The notes under the pieces: generated by a model
What the model was told of the DNA's origin: nothing
Databases searched by the model: none
What the model saw: the letters and a program-made list of their open reading frames with translations, nothing else
Translations under genes and position numbers: made by a program
Part shown: positions 8,401 through 14,030 of the stretch, one piece after another
Position numbering within the stretch: position 1 is the first letter of the stretch
Layout of the letters: each line of letters begins with the position of its first letter
Assembly (NCBI RefSeq): GCF_001594005.1
Contig: NZ_LTBA01000020.1
Span: 1-49,406, forward strand
DNA length: 49,406 nucleotides
From: Clostridium tepidiprofundi DSM 19306
GTDB taxonomy: Bacteria; Bacillota; Clostridia; Clostridiales; Clostridiaceae
Direction of reading: 5' to 3'

Positions 8401-11028
8401 AATACTGATTTCTGAGACTGTACCTGCTGTATCTGCTATACCTTCCCCTGTACCTTCTGAAGTTGCACCTTCTGTGCCTGCTATCTCTTCTATTCCTTCT
8501 GAGCTTGCACCTTCTACACTTTCTGTACCTTCCGTACCTTCTCCTGTACTTTCTGAACTTGCACCTTCTGTATCTGCTGAAGTTGTACTTTCTGAACTTG
8601 CAACTTCTATACCTGCTATCTCTTCTATTCCTTCTAAGCTTGTACCTTCTGTACCTTCTATCTCTTCTAATCTTATACTTTCCGTATCTTCTATCCCTTC
8701 TGGACTTGTATCTTCTGAACTTGTACCTTCTGTATCTGCTATCTCTTCTATTCCTTCTAAGCTTGCACCTTCTACACTTTCTGTACCTTCCGTACCTTCC
8801 CCTGTACCTTCTGAAGTTGTACCTTCTGTGCCTGCTGAAGTTGTACTTTCTGAACTTGCAACTTCTATACCTGCTATCTCTTCTATTCCTTCTAAGCTTG
8901 TACCTTCTGTACCTTCTATCTCTTCTAATCTTATACTTTCCGTATCTTCTATCCCTTCTGGACTTGTATCTTCTGAACTTGTACCTTCTGTATCTGCTAT
9001 CTCTTCTATTCCTTCTAAGCTTGCACCTCCTATACCTTCTATCTCTTCTAATCTTATACTTTCCGTATCTTCTATCCCTTCTGGACTTGTATCTTCTGAA
9101 CTTGTACCTTCTGTATCTGCTATCTCTTCTATTCCTTCTAAGCTTGCACCTCCTATACCTTCTATCTCTTCTAATCTTATACTTTCCGTATCTTCTATCC
9201 CTTCTGGACTTGTATCTTCTGAACTTGCACCTAACATCCATCTCAGTCCATTCGGCGAAACCGTAATCGGTGAAAATGTTCCTTCTAAATTTCCACCATA
9301 CACTATTTCCATATTCTCAGTGAGAGGTCCCATGTTTAATGGAGCATATTCATCAATTTCAATGTTTTTTTGAGATGCATTTATACCTTTTGAACTGTAA
9401 GTTATCCTAAATTCTATTTCATCACCTGGTGCAGCAGTTTCAATTTGTTTCAATGTTCCATCTTTGTGATAGTAATTTATTATTTCTTTTGTTATTGTTG
9501 GTAATTTAATTTCTACGTTTACATATGAACTGTCTGGAGTTGGAGTCATTGATGTCTGATTTGTGCCTTGAATACTTACATTATTGTTGAGCGTGTCCCC
9601 TGAGCATACTGGGTTCCCTTCCGAATAATTTTCATCTACTGTTGAAGAAAATATTATAGCTCCAGCAGTGCCAGTTTGCTGTAGTCCCATTTCCCATATG
9701 AGTTCAGTTGTACCATCTAAATTAGTGTTAATTGTTGTTGGTGAAGTAGTTGCTGATGTTATATTGTAATGTTGTCCATTGCTTATCGTATCTGTAATTG
9801 TAAAATCTTCAACATTGTCATATTGATTGATTTTATATGCAAGTGTATATCTATTTATTTCCCCAACATCGGTTATCGAACTGTCCACTCTTTTTGTTAT
9901 CACAGCATCCATCGCATTCGTTATTGCATTCGCATTAACAGGTCCAGATTCCCCATTTAATTCAACTTCTGCTTGTAAAGGAGTTTGATGAGGTATTCTT
10001 ATACCTGAATTTTCAATACCGTTTTCAGTATAGTTGTCCCAAATCGCTACATTGAAAGTGATTTCGTTAACTGAATTTGGAGACAGTATTACATTTTCCC
10101 AGTTAAGGGTAACAAAGTTCTGAGTGATTTCAAACTCTTGTGGTGGCGATGTTGCTGGTGTTAATTTTGATGTTGATATTGTTTCTGTTCTAGATTGTCT
10201 TTCTGATATCGATGTTATTTCTGATCCTAGTATCATTTCTGACATTGATCTTGATGTTGCTATCGATGTTATTTCTGATGTTGATATTGTTTCTGTTCTC
10301 GATGTTGTTTCTATTTTTGGTGTTATAACGCTTGGACTAGATAGCATTTCCTCATCAGGACCTGTTACACTTAATTGTCCCAAATACCTAACACCATTAG
10401 GCAAATTATCTATTATTGTTACTTGAGATTCGCTAATGCTATTGTTTGTTATTTTTAATTTATACTGAAATATCCACATAGGTGGTGTTTCTTCTGACCC
10501 ATCAGATAAAATAGTTCCTGCCCCTTTTGGCATTTTACCCGGTGCAGTATTTTCAATATCATATCTTAGTGCCATAAATCCAGTTGATATAGATTTTGAT
10601 ATTTTTTCGTTTTCAACATCATAGTCGCCTCTCGGAAGCGTATCTACAGTCCCTTTCACAACTACATCATGCAGTATTTCGTCAAATTGTACTTGTTCTC
10701 CAGTTTTCCTAAAAGTCTCATCTGCTCTTAATGTCAGTTCAATATTGAAATCCAATTCATTCGGTGCTAAATCTTTGATATTTATCCACTTTAAATCTAT
10801 AGTTCCGTCCCCACCTTCTCCTGTAGAAATTGTTACAGATGTGGGTACAATAGAACTATTCACATACGAAACGCCATCTGGCAATGTTACTTCCACTGTC
10901 AAGTTGTACGCTCTTTCTGTTGAACTTGTATTTGAAAATAAAAGTTTTATTGTTTTTTCTGTTCCAATAACCGCTCCTATTTGGCTAGGTGAAATATCAA
11001 CACTGAAATCCGATGATAAAATCGCCAT
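2500..11028 (-). CDS. Giant DUF11-repeat protein with carboxypeptidase-regulatory-like domains
   Basis: A 2842-residue protein built from about 13 DUF11-like beta-sandwich repeats. Two flavours alternate: one with an IPQGTNAYNV-like strand, one with NFTT..GD.IEYKITINNDG. At the C-terminus (about residues 2530-2842) are three carboxypeptidase-regulatory/Cna-B-like domains (GRVRDENNNPIQGALV, GHVTDENGNPLEKI, GIIKDYKGIPVQNAVV). DUF11 proteins are usually surface or secreted structural proteins, yet the N-terminus (MAILSSDFSVDIS) has no signal peptide and the C-terminus no LPXTG motif, so export is unexplained. The start has a GGAGGTGG Shine-Dalgarno. Low-complexity insertions break the repeats near residues 233-289, 600-866, 1670-1746, 1980-2149, 2196-2253 and 2687-2703, generally between beta strands. 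Biological role unknown. Confidence 0.85.
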   Translation of the reverse strand: MAILSSDFSVDISPSQIGAVIGTEKTIKLLFSNTSSTERAYNLTVEVTLPDGVSYVNSSIVPTSVTISTGEGGDGTIDLKWINIKDLAPNELDFNIELTLRADETFRKTGEQVQFDEILHDVVVKGTVDTLPRGDYDVENEKISKSISTGFMALRYDIENTAPGKMPKGAGTILSDGSEETPPMWIFQYKLKITNNSISESQVTIIDNLPNGVRYLGQLSVTGPDEEMLSSPSVITPKIETTSRTETISTSEITSIATSRSMSEMILGSEITSISERQSRTETISTSKLTPATSPPQEFEITQNFVTLNWENVILSPNSVNEITFNVAIWDNYTENGIENSGIRIPHQTPLQAEVELNGESGPVNANAITNAMDAVITKRVDSSITDVGEINRYTLAYKINQYDNVEDFTITDTISNGQHYNITSATTSPTTINTNLDGTTELIWEMGLQQTGTAGAIIFSSTVDENYSEGNPVCSGDTLNNNVSIQGTNQTSMTPTPDSSYVNVEIKLPTITKEIINYYHKDGTLKQIETAAPGDEIEFRITYSSKGINASQKNIEIDEYAPLNMGPLTENMEIVYGGNLEGTFSPITVSPNGLRWMLGASSEDTSPEGIEDTESIRLEEIEGIGGASLEGIEEIADTEGTSSEDTSPEGIEDTESIRLEEIEGIGGASLEGIEEIADTEGTSSEDTSPEGIEDTESIRLEEIEGTEGTSLEGIEEIAGIEVASSESTTSAGTEGTTSEGTGEGTEGTESVEGASLEGIEEIADTEGTSSEDTSPEGIEDTESIRLEEIEGTEGTSLEGIEEIAGIEVASSESTTSADTEGASSESTGEGTEGTESVEGASSEGIEEIAGTEGATSEGTGEGIADTAGTVSEISIDSTTETNNTIPGNVIWTATFKVPVKEIDSTGFKNNLAKLSGENTAGLGYSARDQVEVDFGQPNIQLTKEVSGPNINSIKAGETYTYSITISNPQNQYNNVVEAFEMDLSDIIPEGLTYNGNYNISGAGLYDEPIFNGQNVTMTIKKLAPDEEITLRYEVTVDDTLGCGQIFENNAILQNPYSQLDRSYQYPGGPLTASATLKSYSLQITKIINPQQAKIGDIVNYSIHVIIPQGTNGYNVKVTDNYPYNEQLFIEGSAKKDGNPITPTIDEGNIIFPMINLIDAKTSQVEIVYDFDVRVTNAEHTTPYIDSQLNMANVTWNADIQGTINLSATYVAYLDVKTPHLIGTKQQRNITKSGNFTTNSISYDVGDVIEYKITITNDGAEKAFNSEITDVIDNLLNYEQASAIASIGTVNEMSGTIIWNIPVLNAGEQATLTFRVLTLTGVAAGTIITNNASFIYNTNDNGFGIEYGHESTNNAKIIAPYVSINKQVSIDSGEIGDDVNYTITIVVPYGTIAYTPLIIDELPINQSYIGPASIQQLPGQPEEITPFITGKPTTGQRVEFPINPNIDASEEEITIIYSFVARITNATHEEPYQEVQTNTAKVSWAIENGGSLIITRSDTSNIIARTPHLSIIKEQKNVSRGEEYSTEPTTALPGEIIYYKLTVNSDGASTAFNINLEDILNKYVEFGEIITQPSYGNVTIDESQASTKLTWNIYQLENMNSSFVEFSATVKTGVGAGSELLNNATSIYDSNDVNYITYEETSNQTKINIPRLEITKTASVILSDEMSRLKVIESSNTEESMSTALFRAVKTSKNENSTLISLNRAIETSNAENNVLYTALHNSSVKAVEVSNNENSNLTSLIRGIEGSNTAIAAIGDIIEYTVNIIIPQGTNAYNIVIKDNIPSGQEYIADSWTPGNISITGNEITFTDTISPRIGPASIIYKFRTKVNNGTIVPPYTEIQTNNVNVTWKTEQTAEETLYVTDSTYVEIKNPHLTIHKEQRNVTFGQNFTTDEITEVYPGNIIEYKITINNDGANTAYNIITTDDLEPDLTYIGLVQPAPPGTVYQSVPLGEPDGVVTWNEQTIEVGETKILRFLVKVNSGTDTTTSADTGIDTNSSTDISTSTDTDINLVTVTSVDIEADSGTITDVDTDITTSTDTDINSDIVTSVDTGINSDTDSSTVTSIYADVDSSTSTDKYTNSSIDTGINSDTVTSVDIDIDSGTSTDINTSIGIDSDIDIDSGTSTNVDTDISTITDVDSSTVTGTGTDINISTGIAPGKTISNRASVIYNTSNINVFTLGPETSEENKIKIVLPTIKKTIINNTSGSRNTNNISNTSNTTSNTTSNTDPNTINSINTISTISSTSIVGDEYNTADYDNTTVTAIVGDELIYTIEINIPKGTTAYDVQVTDILPNGQNYVPNTLTRNGEIITPSPTLSFPNEGTVHSSDNKVTIIYTFRAIVTSINTTPQEAQTNTAKLTWHYEEGGTTEGVLTDSKTIYVTDRKIIVYKEQKNFTENEQSEFTTGTINCMVGDVIYYKLTVSNPDSNNTVYNVVIIDSLDIRLTFDKVIIPPSIVGNITFEGSLDNRNVIWKIDSIPPQTTYSAIIAVCVTFNEGTTRSIFNKLVGEFTVIYDTTDIIYKCEESNTTEMLLPYILKELFTLGQSQQASISHVGQEIRLDVKLSGNIELTKASIIGRVRDENNNPIQGALVKVLDYAHNPLYHALTDENGCYSITGITPAVCLHVYAAKQGYILAKYRTIALAPGQTSCINLILSIDPNAQKATISGHVTDENGNPLEKITAELIKIESSSQSSSQSSSQSSRQSSDQESDEAQEESEILIGITYTNEYGQYIFTNVDMGNYIIRTSGEGYKINTSEVIIDTPGSIINLNIKMQINLDTAAGTINGIIKDYKGIPVQNAVVILYEVQGTPESPILIPIRYTKTGINGAYLFGNVPQGKYIVKAK
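4580..5095 (-). repeat. In-frame Thr/Ser/Asp/Ile short-repeat expansion
   Basis: Within the giant gene (about residues 1980-2149) the DNA is a degenerate array of hexamer-like units; on the plus strand TATCTG, TACTTG and TACCTG recur in multiples of three bases. It encodes runs such as TDTDINSDTVTSVDTG. It interrupts a DUF11 repeat between VKVNSG and GIAPGKTISNRASV, which would be nearly continuous without it. Confidence 0.85.
8430..9230 (-). repeat. Coding minisatellite with a 41-codon unit
   Basis: Near-identical 123-bp units encode a 41-residue Glu/Ser/Gly/Thr/Ile-rich motif. It begins SSEDTSPEGIEDTESIRLEE and ends EEIADTEGT. Two simple units are followed by longer higher-order units carrying an extra segment (VASSESTTSA...GTEGTESVEGAS). 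The block sits inside one DUF11 repeat, between LRWMLG and GNVIWTATFKVP, at about residues 600-866. Near-identity of the copies points to recent unequal recombination or slippage. Confidence 0.9.
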
Positions 11029-11076
11029 AGTACCACCTCCTTCATATTAGTATATTCACCTAGCCCCCTTATTGCG

Positions 11077-11162
11077 CCTCAGAGATTATTGTGCCTCAGA
11101 GGTGCAGCCATTTTTTGGGTCTTCCTCAGAGGTACAACCATTTTTTGGTTGCACCTCTGAGG
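11077..11162. repeat. Palindromic 30-bp-unit array, locus 2 (3' side of the RAYT-like gene)
   Basis: Cores at 11077 (CCTCAGAGA, degenerate), 11094, 11124 and 11154. The last three are spaced exactly 30 bp; 11124-11162 is a 39-bp near-perfect hairpin. The array is inside the 3' end of the transposase-like gene and encodes its last ~25 residues and stop codon. Confidence 0.92.
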
Positions 11163-11820
11163 AAGTTTCAAAGTAAGTTTCAACATATCTCCTATACAAT
11201 TCTCTTTCTCTTTTCATGCACTCATTGTTATTTTGGTTATTTTTATGATCTTTTTTACGAGCTTTTTTATGAGCTTTGTTATTCCCATAATCGTTGTCAT
11301 TCTGTCCATAATAGGTGAGTTCTTCAAAAAGTGATAGAACCATTTCAGTTGATATGATTTTTTCTTCTCTCTTACCTATATACATTGCATAGCTGCTCCA
11401 TTTATATTCCTCCGGCTTCTTAACTATCTTAGCCTTTGCCGGATTTAGATGTATGTATCTACTTGTATCTAGCATTTGTTTGTTGCTTTTTATCAATTCA
11501 GCATAAAATTTATCCTGCCATAGATGCCCAACATAATTATATTTCTTATTGAAATATCGTGCATACATTGAATGTAAACGTTGAATAAAATCACTTATTT
11601 CTCTTACAGTAGTTTTTATTAATATATGGACATGATTAGTCATTAAACAATAAGCTATTATTTCGTACTTATCGTCTTTATAATATTCCAAACAATCTTT
11701 TAAAATAGCCAAATATACAATAAAATCCTGTTTATCTCTAAAAATCTCTTGTTTTCGATTACCTCTAGCTGTTATATGATAAGTAGCACCTGGAAACCAT
11801 ATTCTTTTAGGAGTAACCAC
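11086..11820 (-). CDS. REP-associated tyrosine transposase (RAYT)-like Y1 transposase
   Basis: Single-strand-specific Y1/HUH transposase-like protein of the TnpA_REP (RAYT) type, relatives of IS200/IS605 TnpA that recognise palindromic REP sequences. Visible motifs (numbered from the chosen start) are the N-terminal YHITARGNRKQEIF block, the HUH pair in CLMTNHVHILIK (His63, His65), and RYIHLNPAKAKIV with the likely nucleophile Tyr122. I prefer GTG at 11820 because GAGGTGATT, a long match to the 16S 3' end, lies eight bases upstream; an in-frame GTG at 11829 overlaps that site. The C-terminus reads SSEVQPKNGCTSEEDPKNGCTSEAQ-like sequence translated from the palindromic array. Matching arrays lie on both sides of the gene. 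All catalytic motifs are intact; activity is not shown. Confidence 0.88.
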   Translation of the reverse strand: MVTPKRIWFPGATYHITARGNRKQEIFRDKQDFIVYLAILKDCLEYYKDDKYEIIAYCLMTNHVHILIKTTVREISDFIQRLHSMYARYFNKKYNYVGHLWQDKFYAELIKSNKQMLDTSRYIHLNPAKAKIVKKPEEYKWSSYAMYIGKREEKIISTEMVLSLFEELTYYGQNDNDYGNNKAHKKARKKDHKNNQNNNECMKRERELYRRYVETYFETSSEVQPKNGCTSEEDPKNGCTSEAQ

Positions 11821-11910
11821 ATTAATCACCTCATTTATTCAATTTATTTATTTATTTGTTTTTTTGTTTCATTTTATAATTATTGCCATTTATTTAAATT
11901 TTAATCACCA

Positions 11911-11979
11911 CCTCTGAGGTGAATACAAATTTTGGGTGCACCTCAGAGGCACAACCAGAATTTGGGTCTTCCTCAGAGG
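11911..11979. repeat. Palindromic 30-bp-unit array, locus 3 (5' side of the RAYT-like gene)
   Basis: Cores CCTCTGAGG at 11911-11919 and CCTCAGAGG at 11941-11949 and 11971-11979, spaced exactly 30 bp. Linkers are of the CACAACCAGAATTTGGGTCTT type. With locus 2 this brackets the transposase-like gene. It also lies immediately before the promoter of the Nudix gene. Confidence 0.92.
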
Positions 11980-12003
11980 AGTGGTGCAAAGAACATACAA
12001 AGA

Positions 12004-12012
12004 TGGTATAAT
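12004..12012 (+). promoter_or_regulatory. Extended -10 promoter of the Nudix gene
   Basis: TGGTATAAT is a perfect extended -10 element (TGnTATAAT), 28 bp before the chosen Nudix start. No good -35 box is visible, as expected for extended -10 promoters. It begins 25 bp after the palindromic array and rules out translation starts upstream of it. Confidence 0.55.
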
Positions 12013-12040
12013 GAAAAAAAGATATAAGGGGCTGATACTT

Positions 12041-12511
12041 ATGAATCCAATTAGAAATTCAGTTAAAGCGATAATAATAAAAAATGATGAAATATTGCTT
12101 ATCAAACTAAAAAATTCTGAGGGTATTTTCTACCTTTTACCTGGTGGTGGACAGGAGCCTGAAGAAACCTTCATTGAAACTCTTAAAAGAGAGTGCAAAG
12201 AAGAATTAGGTGGCACTGCCGAAATCACAATTAAAGATTTGCTTTTGATAAGAGAATATATAGGTAAAAATCACGAATTTGCTGAATATGATATGGACGT
12301 GCATCAAATTGAATTCATGTTTGAATGTGAAATAAACAAAGATTATATCCCTACCATGGGAAATATCCCAGATAATATGCAACTAGGAACAGAATGGTTA
12401 AAAATAAGTGAATTAAAAAATCATAAAATTTATCCATCTGTTTTGAAAGATATAATTCCTAAATTACATACAGACAAAAAAACAAAAATCTATTTGGGGG
12501 ACGTTAATTGA
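12041..12511 (+). CDS. Nudix hydrolase
   Basis: A 156-residue Nudix-fold pyrophosphohydrolase. The Nudix box GX5EX7REUXEEXGU is complete at about residues 36-58: GGQEPEE, seven residues, then RECKEELGG. The box binds the divalent metals that activate water for attack on a nucleoside-diphosphate-type substrate. The substrate cannot be told from sequence. I chose ATG 12041 because AAGGGG lies about nine bases upstream and an extended -10 promoter overlaps the possible upstream start at 12011. The upstream open frame (from 11936) is repeat DNA. The gene is followed by a palindromic array and then the formimidoylglutamase-like gene on the same strand, so cotranscription is possible. Confidence 0.85.
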   Translation: MNPIRNSVKAIIIKNDEILLIKLKNSEGIFYLLPGGGQEPEETFIETLKRECKEELGGTAEITIKDLLLIREYIGKNHEFAEYDMDVHQIEFMFECEINKDYIPTMGNIPDNMQLGTEWLKISELKNHKIYPSVLKDIIPKLHTDKKTKIYLGDVN

Positions 12512-12515
12512 CATA

Positions 12516-12584
12516 CCTCAGGGGAACAGCCAAAATCTGGCTGTTCCCCTGAGGTACATACAAATTCTGGTTCTCCCTCTGAGG
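12516..12584. repeat. Palindromic 30-bp-unit array, locus 4
   Basis: Cores at 12516 (CCTCAGGGG), 12546 (CCCCTGAGG) and 12576 (CCTCTGAGG), spaced 30 bp. The first two are compensatory variants (A/G changes matched by T/C), keeping the 39-bp palindrome of 12516-12554 intact. This covariation argues that the hairpin matters. The array ends 12 bp before the Shine-Dalgarno of the next gene. Confidence 0.92.
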
Positions 12585-12609
12585 CAAAAAAAGAAAGGAG
12601 CAAATAGCT

Positions 12610-13779
12610 ATGTTTAACACAAATTATAAAATTGCAAATAAATCAGTTTGGCAAGGTAGAATTGATAGTGAAGATGATTTTGATGCATTTAGATGGCATC
12701 AGTGGGTTAAATTTATCGATCTTAGGAAAGACGATTTGGTTCCTTTTAGTGGCAAATTAGGATTTGCTTTTATTGGATTTTGCTGTGACGAAGGTGTAAG
12801 ACGTAATAAAGGTAGGACAGGTGCATCAAAAGGCCCTAGAAGCATAAGAAAAGAATTAGCAAATCTTCCTTGCCGTTTCTCGCAAGAAGTTAAACTTTTT
12901 GATGCAGGAAATATATATTGTGAAAATATATCTTTAGAAGAATGTCAGGCATTGCTATCGAAAGCAGTTAAAAAAATATTAAGTTTGAATCTTTTTCCAA
13001 TAGTTCTTGGAGGAGGACATGAAATTGCCTTTGGTCATTACAATGGTATTTTGAATTATTTAAATTGTTTATATGAAGGAAATCCAGCTCCAACTTCAAT
13101 TTCAACTTCATCTTCAAATTTTAGCTCAAACTCAATTTCAAATTCTGATACAAGCTCAAATGCAAGCTCAAATTCAAGTTCAAACTTAGACTCAACCTTA
13201 AACTCAAATCCAAATTCGAGTCCAGCTCCAAAACTTGGAATAATTAATTTTGATGCCCACTTCGATCTAAGACCATATCCAAATGGAGGTACTTCTGGAA
13301 CAATGTTTAAACAAATTGCAGATATATGCCAAAATAAAGGTATACCTTATTCGTATCTTCCAATTGGAATTCAAAAACATCGTAATACTGTCAGTCTTTT
13401 TAAAACCGCTGATAAATTGGGAGTTAAATATATATTGGCAAATGATGTTATACATAATGATGATTGGAGTATACTGGAAAAATTAGACGATTTCATTAAG
13501 TTACAAGATCATATTTACATAACCATATGTACCGACGTATTTTCATCAGCATATGCACCTGGTGTTAGTGCAACACAGCCTCTTGGACTTGAGCCAGAAA
13601 AAATATTAAAATTTCTTAAATATATCTTAAAATCAAATAAAGTAATAAGCTTTGATATAGCAGAAGTTTCCCCTAGATTTGACCAAGATAATACAACTTC
13701 AAATTTAGCTTCTGCATTGATTTTCACAGTAATTAATACACTTGCAAAAGTCAATAACTTGTCCATATCATATGTATAA
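12610..13779 (+). CDS. hutG: Formimidoylglutamase-like enzyme (arginase/ureohydrolase family)
   Basis: Ureohydrolase-family enzyme most like HutG, which hydrolyses N-formimidoyl-glutamate to glutamate and formamide in histidine breakdown. Metal-site motifs are GGGHE (His137), DAHFD (Asp215, His217, Asp219) and ICTDVFSSAYAPGVS (Asp309). In the usual SxDxD signature the first Asp is Cys307 here; I believe this occurs in some formimidoylglutamases, so it need not mean loss of function. At 389 residues the protein is longer than the ~310-330 usual because of a Ser/Asn/Pro-rich insert at about residues 159-207, between two metal motifs. Shine-Dalgarno GGAG lies nine bases before the ATG. No hutH, hutU or hutI is nearby; the adjacent amino-acid ABC transporters could supply substrate. 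Confidence 0.82.
   Translation: MFNTNYKIANKSVWQGRIDSEDDFDAFRWHQWVKFIDLRKDDLVPFSGKLGFAFIGFCCDEGVRRNKGRTGASKGPRSIRKELANLPCRFSQEVKLFDAGNIYCENISLEECQALLSKAVKKILSLNLFPIVLGGGHEIAFGHYNGILNYLNCLYEGNPAPTSISTSSSNFSSNSISNSDTSSNASSNSSSNLDSTLNSNPNSSPAPKLGIINFDAHFDLRPYPNGGTSGTMFKQIADICQNKGIPYSYLPIGIQKHRNTVSLFKTADKLGVKYILANDVIHNDDWSILEKLDDFIKLQDHIYITICTDVFSSAYAPGVSATQPLGLEPEKILKFLKYILKSNKVISFDIAEVSPRFDQDNTTSNLASALIFTVINTLAKVNNLSISYV
13084..13230 (+). repeat. In-frame Ser/Asn-coding repeat insert inside the hutG-like gene
   Basis: A degenerate array of short units (TCAAATTCA, AGCTCAAAT, TCAACTTCA) in multiples of three bases. It encodes about 48 residues of Ser, Asn, Pro and Thr between GGGHE and DAHFD. The reading frame is kept and the flanking family sequence resumes normally on each side. 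Confidence 0.88.
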
Positions 13780-13806
13780 CTATACAACATAATTATGCAA
13801 CATACT

Positions 13807-13849
13807 AATTACCAAATTTTTCACCCCTGGGGTGAAAAATTTGGTAATT
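13807..13849. repeat. Perfect 43-bp palindrome with CACCCCTGGGGTG core (family B)
   Basis: Two 21-bp arms, starting AATTACCAAATTTTTCACCCC, are perfect reverse complements around a single T at 13828. It lies 28 bp after the hutG-like stop, between convergent genes, so it could fold as a terminator hairpin, though no U-run follows directly. The core recurs at 24391, 43019 and 47126. Confidence 0.9.
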
Positions 13850-13860
13850 TGTCATTTACA

Positions 13861-14030
13861 CTTACCTGTTTACCTGCTTACCTGTTTACCTGCTTACCTG
13901 TTTACCTGCTTACCTGTTTACCTGCTTACCTGTTTACCTGCTTACCTGTTTACCTGCTTACCTGTTTACCTGCTTACCTGTTTACCTGCTTACCTGCTTA
14001 CCTGCTTACCTGCTTACCTATTTACCTATA
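13861..14030. repeat. Tandem octamer array TTACCTG(T/C)
   Basis: About 20 copies of TTACCTGT and TTACCTGC alternate as a 16-bp higher-order unit, degenerating near 14020. The array fills the gap between the convergent hutG-like and ABC ATPase genes and reaches the last codons of the ATPase. Open frames through it encode only LTCLPAYLF-type repeats and are not genes. Confidence 0.95.

Noticed and set aside
8399-9373. Long open frames on both strands (up to ~367 codons) overlapping the giant gene
   Set aside because: They arise because a triplet-periodic repeat lacks stop codons in several frames. Products are monotonous (SIPSKLVPS or RRYKSRRDRRYG repeats) and have no ribosome binding site.
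11077-11162. Regular 30-bp spacing of a short repeat, as in a CRISPR array
   Set aside because: The repeated core is only nine bases and alternates with its own reverse complement. The spacers are related to each other and self-complementary, arrays hold two to four units, and no cas gene is present.
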